From the NCBI GenBank assembly GCA_964019135.1, contig OZ025248.1:75522119-75586118 (forward strand): 64,000 nt of DNA, in the 5' to 3' direction. Positions 34,406 through 45,860 of this stretch are shown one piece after another. The notes beneath the pieces are model-generated. The model was given only the letters and a program-made list of their open reading frames with translations, had not been told where the DNA came from and did not search any database. Positions within the stretch are counted from its first letter, which is position 1, and every line of letters begins with the position of its first letter. This stretch comes from Arenicola marina. Lineage: Eukaryota; Annelida; Polychaeta; Arenicolidae. A program made the translations under genes and the position numbers.

Positions 34406-35090
34406 CGCGCCACGGGCTTATACCGGCGTCGCAAGTACTTACGATTGAGGATATCTATTTACCTGTACATCGCGTCAATCCACCAAGTTTCATTGCCCAA
34501 CAGACAAAGCCTTAGCTATGTGAGTAACGAGAACCTGGATGACGCCGCTGGTAACCTGGTCCGGGAAACGAGAGATGCACCCTGTGTACTCTGATCCCAT
34601 CCGGTCCGCGTGCCCCCTGGTGGTAGAGAGTGGTGACAAGTGCAATACGTCCACACTGGATGTCGTTCTGGCGCACCACTGAGAGACGCTCCGTTCGCGA
34701 GCACCAGGTAGAACCCTCAGACGCGGAGGGTCAGAAAGAAGATCCTAGTTCATTTCATGCCTTATTTCCCTCGGTTAAACACCACCATATACATTATGAA
34801 GTTACTTGCTTAAGCATGGTCGTTACGTCACCTACTTGTCACCTACCCCATGACGTCTGTAAAATGGATCCTACATGAACCCAATCGCCACGCCATCTGT
34901 CGTGTTGATTACGCGAAGATCTGCTGTAGATCTGCTGGTGTTTCAACGGCCGTCAGATGCTATCTATTTAAACATAAGGATCATTTACGGGGTGTATATT
35001 GTGTGCATAAACAACTCTCACCGACATTTTAGCGCTTTTCCAACATCGATCGCTAATATTTGACCTTAACCGCCCCGTGGCAGGACAGGA
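34406..35090 (+). repeat. Truncated macro-unit remnant
   Basis: Repeats anchors seen at 33740-34200 (VNTR 3' flank, ggtccgcgtgccccctggtgg, atggtcgttacgtcacctac), then diverges. No gene. Confidence 0.6.
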
Positions 35091-35094
35091 TATG

Positions 35095-35870
35095 AGGACC
35101 AGAGACCTCTGTGGCAGAGTACTCAGGTGGTAGAGTACCCTGGCGGTAGAGTACCCTGGCGGTAGAGTACCCTGGCGGTAGAGGCTCCTGGCGGTAGAGG
35201 GTCCTGGCGGTAGAGGGTCCTGGCGGTAGAGTGCCCTGGTGGTAGAGTGCCCTGGTGAATACCCTGGTGGCAGAGTACTCAGGTGGTAGAGTGCCCTGGT
35301 GAGTGTCCTGGTGGTAGAGTGCCTTGGTGAGTGCCCTGGTGGTAGATTGCCCTGGTGGTAGAGTGCCCTGGTTGTAGAGGTCCGCCTGGGACGGCAAATC
35401 GACTGACAGACACAATCACGTGGTGCACTGGAATCACAAAGAATAGGTGGAAGCAACTACGAATAATTTAATTGCCTCTTTCCAATTGGACCTGGTCGTA
35501 TAGTGCCCTTGTGGTAGAGTACCCTGGTGGTAGTGTATACCCTAGTGGTAGAGGGTCCTGGTGGTAGAGGGCTCTGGTGGTAGAGGTCCGCCGGGGACGG
35601 CAAATCGAACGACAGACAGTCATGTGGAGCACTGGAATCACGAAGAATAGGTGGAATCAGATCAGAATAATTCAATTGTCTCTTTCCAATTGGACCTGGT
35701 CGTATAGTGCCCTTGTGGTAGAGTACCCTGGTGGTAGCGTATACCCTAGTGGTAGAGGGTCCTGGTGGTAGAGGGTCCTGGCGGTGGAGGGTCCGGGTGG
35801 CAGCGGGTCCTGGTGGTAGACGGTCGTGGTGGTAAAAGGTCCTAATGGTAGAGTGCCTTGGTGGTAGAGG
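35095..35870 (+). repeat. Degenerate 16-bp minisatellite with composite repeats
   Basis: Imperfect gtcctggtggtagagg-type units are interrupted by a recurring ~100-bp flank (cgcctgggacggcaaatcga...aagaatag) at about 35383, 35588 and 35868. A segment starting ccaattggacctggtcgtat recurs after 212 bp (35486, 35698). Confidence 0.85.
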
Positions 35871-36570
35871 TGCGCCTGGGAAGGCAAATCAAACGACAGT
35901 CACGTGGAACACTGGAATCACAAAGAATAGCTGGAAGCAGATAAGAATGATCTAATTGTCCCTTTCCAGATGGATTGTCCAGACTGCCTCCAAACAAGAT
36001 GCACAATACAAGCACAACGTTACACACCTAGCCGACGACCACTGAGCCGTCGATCGAGTCCTTGGAGATTCATCAGCTCCAATAACATCAAGTCACACAT
36101 AGTTATGGCGCAAGAGATTAATAAGTGATTAAAATAGATGCAATGCCATACGTCCTTGAGTTACCTGAACGTGCCCAGACGGGAGAGTGGACGATCTCTG
36201 GACTGGTGCTATGATGGGTGTAGGGGAGTGCAGGATCATAACATCTAGGGCGATAGCGCATTGTTAAATGAGCTATTAGGTAGTTTGAGAATTGTAGGCT
36301 GATAGCTGCAGAATAAGAGCATCTATCAACTATTAGCAACGGCCAGTACTGACCTAGTATAACACATTCGACATAACCGAGCGCGCTGCCTACTAGTCCA
36401 TGGCCAGATCCCATTACAGGTCTTAAGGTTTATAAGTTTTTTTTTTGCGTTAACCCATTGTATATGGGCGAGAAACTATGGTAAGAACCAGAATGGGTTC
36501 CTACAGTGGCTGTTGATGAGTGACCATCGTCACAGGTTCAATGTAGAGAGGAATCGAACCCGGCACATTA
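35871..36570 (-). repeat. Composite flank with tRNA-like head
   Basis: Matches 39141-39660 with moderate divergence (ctagccgacgaccactga, gcgctacctactagtcca, ggcgagaaac). On the minus strand the segment around 36390 reads like an A-box head (TGGACTAGTAGGCAGCGCG). GGGTTCGATTCC near 36548 is a B-box-like word in a separate position. It is a relative of the 119-bp SINE-derived satellite downstream. Confidence 0.6.
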
Positions 36571-37585
36571 GACTTTAATGATAACTATAAGGGAGATGGG
36601 GTATTTTTGGATGAAGGCTATTGGGGAGGCAGGGTATTGTTGGAGGAAAGCTATTTGGGTGATGGATGACTGCGGGATCATATATATAAGGAAGATGGAA
36701 TACTGCAAGATGATAGCTATTAGGTCGTTCTATGATAGCTACTATGGAGATCTGTTGAATTATAACAGTTAGGGAGATGGGAGACCCCAGGGTGATAGCA
36801 TGAGGGAGACGAACACGGTGGGATGATACCTATTAGGAGGATGTGAAATGGTAGCTATTAGGGAGATGGAGGACTGTAGGAGGATATTGATAGCACTGGG
36901 GAGATGGAAGATATCATAGCTATTATTGCGATGGAAGATTGTTGGATTATAGCTAGTACGGAGATAAAGGACTGGAGGATGATAGCTATTAGAGAGAAGG
37001 AGGATTCTTGGGTGATATATATGAAGGACATGGGGGATTGTTGGAGGATATATATGAAGGACATGGGGGATTTTTGGATGATAAATATGAGTGACATGAG
37101 GGATTGTGGGGTGATATATATCAGGTACATGGGGGATTGTGGGGTGATATATATCAGGTGCACGGGGGATTGTGGGATGGTCGCTACTGTAGAGATGGGG
37201 GGTCGCTGGAGGATAACTATTACGGAGGTGGAGGACTGCTGGATAATAGCCATTAGGAATATGAGAATATTGGATGATAAATATTACTGAGATGGAGGAC
37301 TGTGGGATGAGATTGATAGCATTGGCTAGATGGAAGACTTCAGCGTCATGGCTATTATGGAGATTGTTGGAAGTTAGCTATTACGGAGATGTATGATTGC
37401 TGGTTTGGGAGAAGGGAGGACTACAGCTCTTGGAGATACGGAGCGTTGTGGGTTGATATCAACTATGGAAACGAGTACTGCATGATGAGAGCTATTACCG
37501 CGGTGGATGACCGTAGCATGATAACTAATAGGTCGTTGCACGATTGTTGGATGACAGCTATGATGGAGATTGATGACTGCAGGAT
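36571..37585 (+). repeat. Degenerate 33-bp minisatellite
   Basis: Imperfect units of the form gatagctattagggagatgg plus aggactgtaggat. A local patch near 37010-37170 already shows the ggatgatatatatgagggac variant that is amplified further right. I read it as the ancestral form of the 33- and 34-bp arrays at 40, 48, 55 and 62 kb. Confidence 0.75.
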
Positions 37586-37590
37586 GATGT

Positions 37591-39140
37591 GTCCTGGTGG
37601 TAGAGGGTCCTGGTGGTAGAGGGTCCTGGTGGTAGAGGGTCCTGGTGGTAGAGGGTCCTGGTGGTAGAGGGTCCCGGTGGTAGAGGGTCCCGGTGGTAGA
37701 GGGTCCCGGTGGTAGAGGGTCCCGGTGGTAGAGGGTCCCGGTGGTAGAGGGTCCCGGTGGTAGAGGGTCCCGGTGGTAGAGGGTCCCGGTGGTAGAGGGT
37801 CCCGGTGGTAGAGGGTCCCGGTGGTAGAGGGTCCCGGTGGTAGAGGGTCCCGGTGGTAGAGGGTCCCGGTGGTAGAGGGTCCCGGTGGTAGAGGGTCCCG
37901 GTGGTAGAGGGTCCCGGTGGTAGAGGGTCCCGGTGGTAGAGGGTCCCGGTGGTAGAGGGTCCCGGTGGTAGAGGGTCCCGGTGGTAGAGGGTCCCGGTGG
38001 TAGAGGGTCCCGGTGGTAGAGGGTCCTGGTGGTAGAGGGTCCTGGTGGTAGAGGGTCCTGGTGGTAGAGGGTCCTGGTGGTAGAGGGTCCTGGTGGTAGA
38101 GGGTCCCGGTGGTAGAGGGTCCCGGTGGTAGAGGGTCCCGGTGGTAGAGGGTCCCGGTGGTAGAGGGTCCCGGTGGTAGAGGGTCCTGGTGGTAGAGGGT
38201 CCTGGTGGTAGAGGGTCCTGGTGGTAGAGGGTCCTGGTGGTAGAGGGTCCTGGTGGTAGAGGGTCCTGGTGGTAGAGGGTCCTGGTGGTAGAGGGTCCTG
38301 GTGGTAGAGGGTCCCGGTGGTAGAGGGTCCTGGTGGTAGAGGGTCCCGGTGGTAGAGGGTCCCGGTGGTAGAGGGTCCTGGTGGTAGAGGGTCCCGGTGG
38401 TAGAGGGTCCTGGTGGTAGAGGGTCCGGGTAGTAGAGGGTCCTGGTGGTAGAGGGTCCTGGTGGTAGAGAGTCCCGGTGGTAGAGGGTCCCGGTGGTAGA
38501 GGGTCCCGGTGGTAGAGGGTCCCGGTGGTAGAGGGTCCCGGTAGTAGAGGGTCCTGGTGGTAGAGGGTCCTGGTGGTAGAGGGTCCTGATGGTAGAGGGT
38601 CCCGGTAGTAGAGGGTCCCGGTGGTAGAGGGTCCCGGTGGTAGAGGGTCCTGGTGGTAGAGGGTCCTGGTGGTAGAGGGTCCTGGTGGTAGAGGGTCCTG
38701 GTGGTAGAGGGTCCTGGTGGTAGAGGGTCCCGGTTGTAGAGGGTCCCGGTAGTAGAGGGTCCCGGTGGTAGAGGGTCCTCGTGGTAGAGGGTCCTGGTGG
38801 TAGAGGGTCCTGGTGGTAGAGGGTCCCGGTGGTAGAGGGTCCTGGTGGTAGAGGGTCCTGGTAGTAGAGGGTCCCGGTGGTAGAGGGTCCTGGTAGTAGA
38901 GGGTCCTGGTGGTAGAGGGTCCTGGTGGTAGAGGGTCCTGGTGGTAGAGGGTCCTGGTGGTAGAGGGTCCCGGTGGTAGAGGGTCCCGGTGGTAGAGGGT
39001 CCTGGTGGTAGAGGGTCCTGGTGGTAGAGGGTCCTGGTGGTAGAGGGTCCCGGTGGTAGAGGGTCTTGGTGGTAGAGGGTCCCGGTGGTAGAGGGTCCTG
39101 GTAGTAGAGGGTCCCGGTGGTAGAGGGTCCTGGTAGTAGA
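37591..39140 (+). repeat. 16-bp minisatellite, ~97 units
   Basis: Near-perfect tandem repeat of gtcctggtggtagagg, with a dominant T/C variant (gtcctgg or gtcccgg) and rarer changes (gtagta, gtccgg, gttgta). Two minus-strand frames of ~600 codons are open because the unit has no stop in any frame on that strand. I do not regard them as genes. Confidence 0.96.
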
Positions 39141-39660
39141 GGTCCTCCTGGGACGGTAAGTCGAACGACAGACTCTATAATGTGGAGCTCTGACACCTGG
39201 CATAACAAAGAATAGCTGAAGAAGATAAGATTAATTTAATTGTCTCGTTTTATCTTGATTGCCTACACTTACGTTCAATAACATGCACAACATTACGCAC
39301 CTAGCCGACGACCACTGAACCGTCGATCCAGTCCTTAGGGCTTCATCAGCATCAATAACATTAAGTCACACACCTATTGTGGCGTGAGATATTGTGTCAT
39401 TAAAATAGATCATGCGATGGTACAATTTTAATATCATATCCCTACCAAATATTAGCAACGGCTACTACTGAGCTAGTATAACGCCCCCGTCATAACAGAG
39501 CGCGCTACCTACTAGTCCACGGCCAGATCACATTTAAGGTCTTAAGGTTAATTAGGGATAATCGTTGGCGTTAACCCATTGCATATGGGCGAGAAACAGT
39601 GGTAAGAACCAGAATGGGGTCATCCACTGGCTGTTGACGAATGACCATCCCCACAATGAT
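39141..39660 (-). repeat. Second composite flank copy
   Basis: Paralogue of 35871-36570 in the same position relative to a 16-bp array, showing that array plus flank duplicated as a block. Confidence 0.65.
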
Positions 39661-40019
39661 TAGTAAAGACACAGATGGATGACTGCAGGATGACAGCTAT
39701 TACGGAGATGGGGGTCTGCGGTATGATAGCCTTGAGCAATATGGGGGATCGCTGAACGATATTGATAGCATTAAGGATAACTACTAAGGAGATATAGCAC
39801 TGTTGGATGATGGCCATTAGGGTGATGGGGAGTTTGTTGGATGATGGCTTCTGGAGAAGGGCGAATATCTGTAGGATAGCTATAACAGAGGTGTAAGACT
39901 GCAGTATGATAGTTCATAGATAGATGCGCGATTTTTGGACGATGGCTGTAAGGGAGATGAAGGAATACATGATGACAGCTCTTTCGAAGATCCTGGACTG
40001 GAGCATGATAGCTGTTAGA
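39661..40019 (+). repeat. Degenerate 33-bp minisatellite, second block
   Basis: Same imperfect gatagctattacggagatgg units as at 36571-37585. Confidence 0.7.
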
Positions 40020-40534
40020 GAGACGGACGATTCTTGGAATATACATATGAAGGACATGGGGGATTGTTCGATGATATATATGAGGGACATGGGGGATCGT
40101 TGGATGATATATATGAAGGACATGGGGGATTGTTCGATGATATATATGAGGGACATGGGGGATCGTTGGATGATATATATGAGGGACATGGGGGATTCTT
40201 GGATGATATACATGAGGGACATGGGGAACTGTTGCAGGATATATATGAGGGACATGTGGGATTGTTGGATGATATATATGAGGGACATGGGGGGTTGTTG
40301 GAGGATATATATGAGGGACATGCGCGATTGTTGGAGGACATATGTCAGGAACATGGGGGATGGATGATATGAAGGACATGGGGGGATTGTTGGAGGATAT
40401 ATGTGCGGTACATGAAGCAATGTGGGATGATAGCTATTGTAGAGATGAAGGGTCGCTGGAAGATAACTACTACGGAGGTGGAGGACTGCAGGATGATAGC
40501 GATATGAGATTGTTGGATGATAACTATTATTGAG
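40020..40534 (+). repeat. 33-bp minisatellite (M1), macro-unit A
   Basis: Tandem gatatatatgagggacatgg plus gggattgttggat units (33 bp), degrading after about 40370. Multiple-of-three length and lack of stops keep several frames open on both strands. Confidence 0.92.
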
Positions 40535-40825
40535 ATGGGAGGATTGTGAGATGGCGGCCATTGGGGAGAAGGGGGGACTGCGGGATGGCGGCCATTGGGA
40601 AGAAGGGAGGACTGCGGGATGGCGGCCATTTGGGAGAAGGGAGGACTGCGGGATGGCGGCCATTGGGGGGAAGGGAGGACTGCGGGATGGCGGCCACTGG
40701 GGAGAAGGGGGGACTGCGGGATGGCGGCCATTGGGGAGAAGGGAGGACTGCGGGATGGCGGCCATTGGGGAGAAGGGGGGACTGCGGGATGGCGGCCACT
40801 GAGGAGAAGGGAGGACTGCGGGATA
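40535..40825 (+). repeat. 34-bp minisatellite, macro-unit A
   Basis: About eight near-perfect units gggatggcggccattgggga plus gaagggaggactgc (34 bp). They align with the 33-bp family at ggatg-, gga- and ggactgc positions. Confidence 0.92.
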
Positions 40826-41054
40826 ATAGCTGTCAGGGAGACGGAGGACCGTTGGAGGATTGTTATGAGAGACATGTATGGGAGACATGGAGGACTGTTG
40901 GAGGATAACTACTAGAAAAAGAGGGATTGGGGGCTGATAGTTACTAGAGAGATCGAGGGTATCTATTAGCAACGGCCACCTGGGCTGATCTAGAATAGCG
41001 CACTCGACATCTGCGAACACGCTACCAACTACGCCACTTTAATTGTATTTGTGC

Positions 41055-43590
41055 GGAAAACAGGTTAAGACCCAGAACATGCTACCTAGGCCACGGGCAG
41101 ACCTCATTAAAGGTTTAACGGTTTTACATTCCATAAGAGTCAACATTTGACTTTAACCCATTGTATTTGGTTGGGAAACAGGGGTAAGACCCAGAACATA
41201 TTACCTAGGCCACGGGCAGACCTCATTAAAGGTCTTACGGTTTTACATTTAATAAGGGTCAACAATGGACTTGAACCCATCGTATTTGGGTGGGAAACAA
41301 GGGTAAGACCCAGAAGATGTTTCCTTGATCACGGGCAGACCCCATTTAAGGTTTAACGGTTTTACATTCCATAAGAGTCAACATTTGACTTTAACCCATT
41401 GTATTTGGTTGGGAAACAGGGGTAAGACCCAGAACATGTTACCTAGGCCGCGGGCAGACCATTCGATGAAGGTCAACATTTGACTTTAACCCATTGTATT
41501 TGGGCGGGAAACGTAGCAACGGCCACCTGGGCTGATCTAGAATAGCGCACTCGACATCTGCGAACACGCTACCAACTACGCCACTTTAATTGTATTTGTG
41601 CGGAAAACAGGTTAAGACCGAGAACATGCTACCTAGGCCACGGACAGACCTCATTAAAGGTCTTACGGTTTTGCATTCAATAAGGGTCCACATTTGACTT
41701 TAACCTTGGATGGGAAATAGGGGTAAGACCCAGAAGATGTTTCCTTGGCCACGGGCAGACCTCATTAAAGGTCTTACGGTTTTACATTCCATAAAGGCCA
41801 ATATTTGACTTTAGCCTATTGTATTTGGTTGGGAAACAGGGGTAAGACCCAGAACATGTTACCTAGGATACGGGCAGGCCCCATTAAAGGTCTTAAGGTT
41901 TTACACTCTATAAGGGTTCACATTTGACTTTAACCTTGGATGGGAAACATGGATAAGACCCAGAACATTGGCCCTAGGCCACGGGCAGACCCCATTAAAG
42001 GTCTTAACGTTTTACATTCCATAAGGGTCAACATTTGACTTTAACCCATTGTATTTGACTGGGAAACAGGGGTAAGAAACATAACAGGTTACCTAGGCCA
42101 CGGGCAGACCATTCGATGAAGGTCAACATTTGACTTTAACCCATTGTATTTGGGTGGGAAACGGGTAAGACCCCGAACATGCTACCTAGGCCACGGGCAG
42201 ACCCCATTAAAGGTCTTAAGGTTTCACATTTCATAAGGGTCAACATTTGACTTTAACCCATTGTATTTGGTTGGGAAACAGGGGTAAGACCCAGAACATT
42301 GGCCCTAGGCCACGGGCAGACCCCATTAAAGGTCTTAACGTTTTACATTCGATAAGGGTCAACATTTGACTTTAACCCATTGTATTTGGTTGGGAAACAG
42401 GGGTAAGACCCAGAACATGTTACCTAGGATACGGGCAGGCCCCATTAATGGTCTTAAGGTTTTACATTCCATAAAGGTCAACAATGGACTGTAACCCATT
42501 GTATCTGGGTGGGAAACATGGGTAAGACCCAGAACATGTTTCCTTGCTCACGGGCAGACGCCACTAAAGGTCTTAAGGTTTTACATTCCATAATGGTCAA
42601 CATTTGACTAACCCATTGTATTTGGGCGTGAAACAGGAGCAAGACCCAGAACATGCTAGCTAGGCCACGAAGCAGACGCCATTAAAGGTCTTAAGGTTTT
42701 ACATTCCGTAAGGGTTAACATTTGACTCTAACCCATTGTATTTGGGCGGGAAACAGGGGTAAGACCAAGAACATGTTACCTAGGCCACGGGCAGACCATT
42801 CGATGAAGGTCAACATTTGACTTTAACCCATTGTATTTGAGCGGGAAACATGGATATAACCCAGAACATGGGCCCTAGGCCACGGGCAGACCCCATTAAA
42901 GGTCTTAGCATTTTACATTCCACAAGGGTCAACATTTGACTTTAACCCATCGTATTTGAGCGGGAAACAGGGGTAAGACCCAGAACATGTTACCTAGGCC
43001 ACGGGCAGACCATTCGATGAAAGTCAACATTTGACTTTAACCCATTATATTTGGGTGGGAAACAGGGGTAAGACCCCGAACATGCTACCTAGGCCACGGG
43101 CAGACCCCACTAAAGGTCTTAAGGTTTTACATTCCATAATGGTCAACATTTGACTCTAACCCATTGTATTTGGGCGGGAAACAGGGGTAAGACCAAGAAC
43201 ATGTTACCTAGGCCACGGGCAGACCATTCGATGAAGGTCAACATTTGACTTTAATCCATTGTATTTGGGCGGGAAACATGGATAAGACCCAGAACATGTT
43301 ACCTAGGCTACCGGCAGACACCATTAAAGGTCTTAATTTTTTACATTCCATAAGGGTCAACATTTGACTCTAACCCATTGTATTTGGGCGGGAAACAGGG
43401 GTAAGACCCAGAACATTTTACCTAGGCCACGGGCAGACCATTCGATGAAGGTCAACATTTGACTTTAATCCATTGTATTAAGGCGGGAAAAATGGATAAG
43501 ACCCAGAACATGTTACCTAGCCCACGAGCAGACCCCATTAAAGGTCTTAAGCTTTTACATTCCATAAGGGTCTACATTTGACGTTAACGT
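41055..43590 (-). repeat. 119-bp SINE-derived satellite, macro-unit A
   Basis: About 23 monomers of ~119 bp, with a shorter ~85-bp variant carrying attcgatgaaggtcaac. On the minus strand every monomer contains GTGGCCTAGGTAGCATGTTC, an A-box-like tRNA head shared with the tRNA-like sequences just downstream. Monomers also share cccattgtatttgggtggga and a gacctttaatggggtctg arm. No B-box is present in the monomer. Confidence 0.85.
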
Positions 43591-43604
43591 CAGGGGTGGG
43601 GCTC

Positions 43605-43815
43605 AAACCACGCAGATGCAAATTAAGCTAGCCTATCATAGCGCACTCGACAGATGGGCACGCTACCAACTAGGCCACGGATAGAGCGGATTGATATCCG
43701 GCTAAATATTTGTACAGGTTGGGCTCGAACCACACAGGGACCACTTAGACTGACCATGCATAGCAGATTCGACATAGCCGAACATGCTACCTAGGCCACG
43801 GACAGACCCAATCAA
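43605..43815 (-). repeat. Two tRNA-like sequences (SINE heads), macro-unit A
   Basis: Minus strand, about 43810-43715: A-box TGGCCTAGGTAGCATGTTCG and B-box GGTTCGAGCCC. About 43690-43610: A-box TGGCCTAGTTGGTAGCGTG and B-box GGTTTGAGCCC. Box spacing suits tRNA-derived pol III promoters, but cloverleaf pairing is poor, so these are SINE heads or tRNA pseudogenes. Confidence 0.65.
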
Positions 43816-44067
43816 AGGCTTTAGCTATAGGCTGATGGGTAACGACATAATTGAATATGACGGTTGGCTTACAACCTGGGTTAAACATAATTCAATCCTA
43901 TATTTAAAATGAATAAAACCTTGGTTATGACTAATTAAACAAGTCTTAATTATTTATAACCGAAGTCTTAATTATTCGAAATATAGGTTTTAATTGCTTT
44001 TAGCCTATGGTGTTGTCCAACAAAAAATAATCACCCTATACAGGCACTATTTGCATTTTCACCAAGT

Positions 44068-44331
44068 AATAGACCGATCCACACTCCGACACCAAAGCCC
44101 GCCAACGCTTGAGTCGTTTTCCCTTAATCGTGGGTATGAAATTGACAATCATAGTTGATGGTAGGTAAAATTGTGAAGTTCTCCTCTCTGATACTGACTA
44201 AAAAATAAATGTTGCTTTGTTTATCCGATTTGTTTGTCCGACATAACACACGTGAAAGACTTCACCACATGATTGGATAAACGCAACAGTAAAGTCAGTA
44301 TTAAATGATTGACAACATGGATCGGTCTATT
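44068..44331. mobile_element. 264-bp inverted-repeat element, TA-flanked
   Basis: Perfect 14-bp ends AATAGACCGATCCA / TGGATCGGTCTATT; taking TA as the duplication leaves ATAGACC... ends, as in Tc1/mariner-type MITEs. The segment from ttgtttgtc to the right end plus flank is repeated ~202 bp downstream (44227 and 44429), ending with a third ggatcggtctatt at 44510. Homologous copies lie in units B (about 50237-50500) and C (about 58340-58605). Confidence 0.65.
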
Positions 44332-45860
44332 ATCGCCCAGATGAGTAGCCAGTCGCATGTGTGGCTCCTGGTGGGATGAGAACAGCGAAGCAGAAACTGA
44401 CAAAAAAATATATGCTGCTTTGTCGTCCGATTTGTTTGTCAGACATAACACACGTGGAAGACATTGCACCACATGATTGGATAAACGCAACAGTGACGTC
44501 AGTACTGGATCGGTCTATTATCGCCCAGAGGAGTAGCCATTCGCATGTGTGGCTCCTGGTGGGATGAGAACAGCGCAGCGAATGAGATATATTCTTCTTC
44601 TTGTGTAATAACCATTGACTTCCTATTTACTACTCAACGCCGAGACCTATACTACTACCAACCCTCACCCTTACCCATAATACCATAACTAACCCCATCT
44701 CAAAAAAGCAAAGATATATTTTACTAAGTCAACAGCTCTTACATAATAGCAATCAAAGCGGGAACCACACATAGTAAAACAGGTGTTGAACTGCCGTCAC
44801 TTAAAGTGGGGACGAAATAATTGCTTGAGATCCGACAAGGATAAGAAACACATCCTTTGGTGATGCTCCCACAATGGTATGATTATACACGTTTTGAGCG
44901 TATTGGCAGGAGACCAGTTTTCAGGTCGGCGAAGTGACAGGAACTATATGTATAGAGTATATATAGGGCACGATCAGACGACCATATGACGACCATATGA
45001 CGCACGAATAAATCACTGCAGTAAACAGTATCCGAACCCCACGATACGTCACAATTGAAGGAGAGCTGTCCCTCACGGGAGGGTTGGTCCACGACTGATG
45101 AACGTCATAATTGTATGGTGCTGTCTACGTCCAAAGCAGTCATCCGGATATTTTCCTGATCTAGCGTCGTGACCTTAAGCCCGCAGAAGTAGTAAAGATC
45201 CGGAAGAAGGATGCCGATATAATCACTCAGCTGAAGGTTAACTTCCGCTTCGGGCCACAGAAGCGAGTAAGGCGATCAGAGGGCGAGAGATTCAGCTGCA
45301 TAGCACAATGTGACTGCGATACAAGATCAGCTCAGGAGGCTTTCCTTCATTGGATCATGAAAAGGGCAAGATATAAATATGACTGCAACCTTTGAAGGCG
45401 GGGTTCTGGTAAAGATATGTGCGTTTCAAATGGCATATACACAAAACCAAGGCAGAAATGCAGGCAACAGGCTTTAAACATGTGTGTGCGACCAGAATGC
45501 AGGCTGCAATCTCTGATATAAATGTGCAGTCCAGACTATCATATTGGAATTTGGATCGCACTCATCGCGCACGTTATGCCAACGACCCTTCAGATGTGCA
45601 ATAAACCAGTTGGTCTCAACATCAATATCTCAATAAAATTGCCCCATAACGTATTTTATGGGGATATTAAAGCAACTTAAACCGGTACATTTACATCAAA
45701 TGTTGTGTACTGTACTTGGCGTAACCTCAATAAGGTGACAACAATATCGAAATACTGGTGTGTTAAATATGTACACCTCGACTTGCGCCATAGCCGAAAG
45801 TTTAATCTGCCTAGCTATGGGTGACTCTTGTATTAAGCCTTGTAGAATCTTGCTTTAAGG
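44332..45860 (+). other. Low-copy part of macro-unit A; exon-like frame
   Basis: Mostly featureless. From 45165 an open frame of 76 codons (stop 45393) follows ATTTTCCTGATCTAG, an acceptor-like signal. It begins RRDLKPAEVVKIRKKDAD and includes a basic patch QKRVRR and FSCIAQCDCD. In unit B the frame reaches aagg|gtaagatg, a donor-like site; in unit C it has a TAG and a ~250-bp deletion. If it was ever an exon, selection is not maintaining all copies. No family recognised. Confidence 0.3.

Larger units (their letters stand above)
31631..34510 (+). repeat. Macro-unit 4, diverged
   Basis: Colinear with units 1 to 3 but clearly older: many substitutions, no MITE, and the frames of units 1 to 3 broken. 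Recognisable anchors include tgcatataatatatgtgtgg (32766) and gattcgatagccgatgcgg-like sequence (33300). Confidence 0.75.

Noticed and set aside
37591-39140. Similarity of cctggtgg to the bacterial Chi octamer
   Set aside because: One mismatch to Chi and a eukaryotic context; the resemblance has no meaning here.
37374-39208. Two overlapping minus-strand frames of about 600 codons rich in Pro, Thr, Leu and Tyr
   Set aside because: Both are readings of the same 16-bp repeat. Sixteen is not a multiple of three and the unit lacks stops, so every frame on that strand is open automatically.
43605-43815. Functional tRNA genes
   Set aside because: A- and B-boxes are present, but anticodon and acceptor stems do not pair well and the sequences are repeated in each macro-unit.
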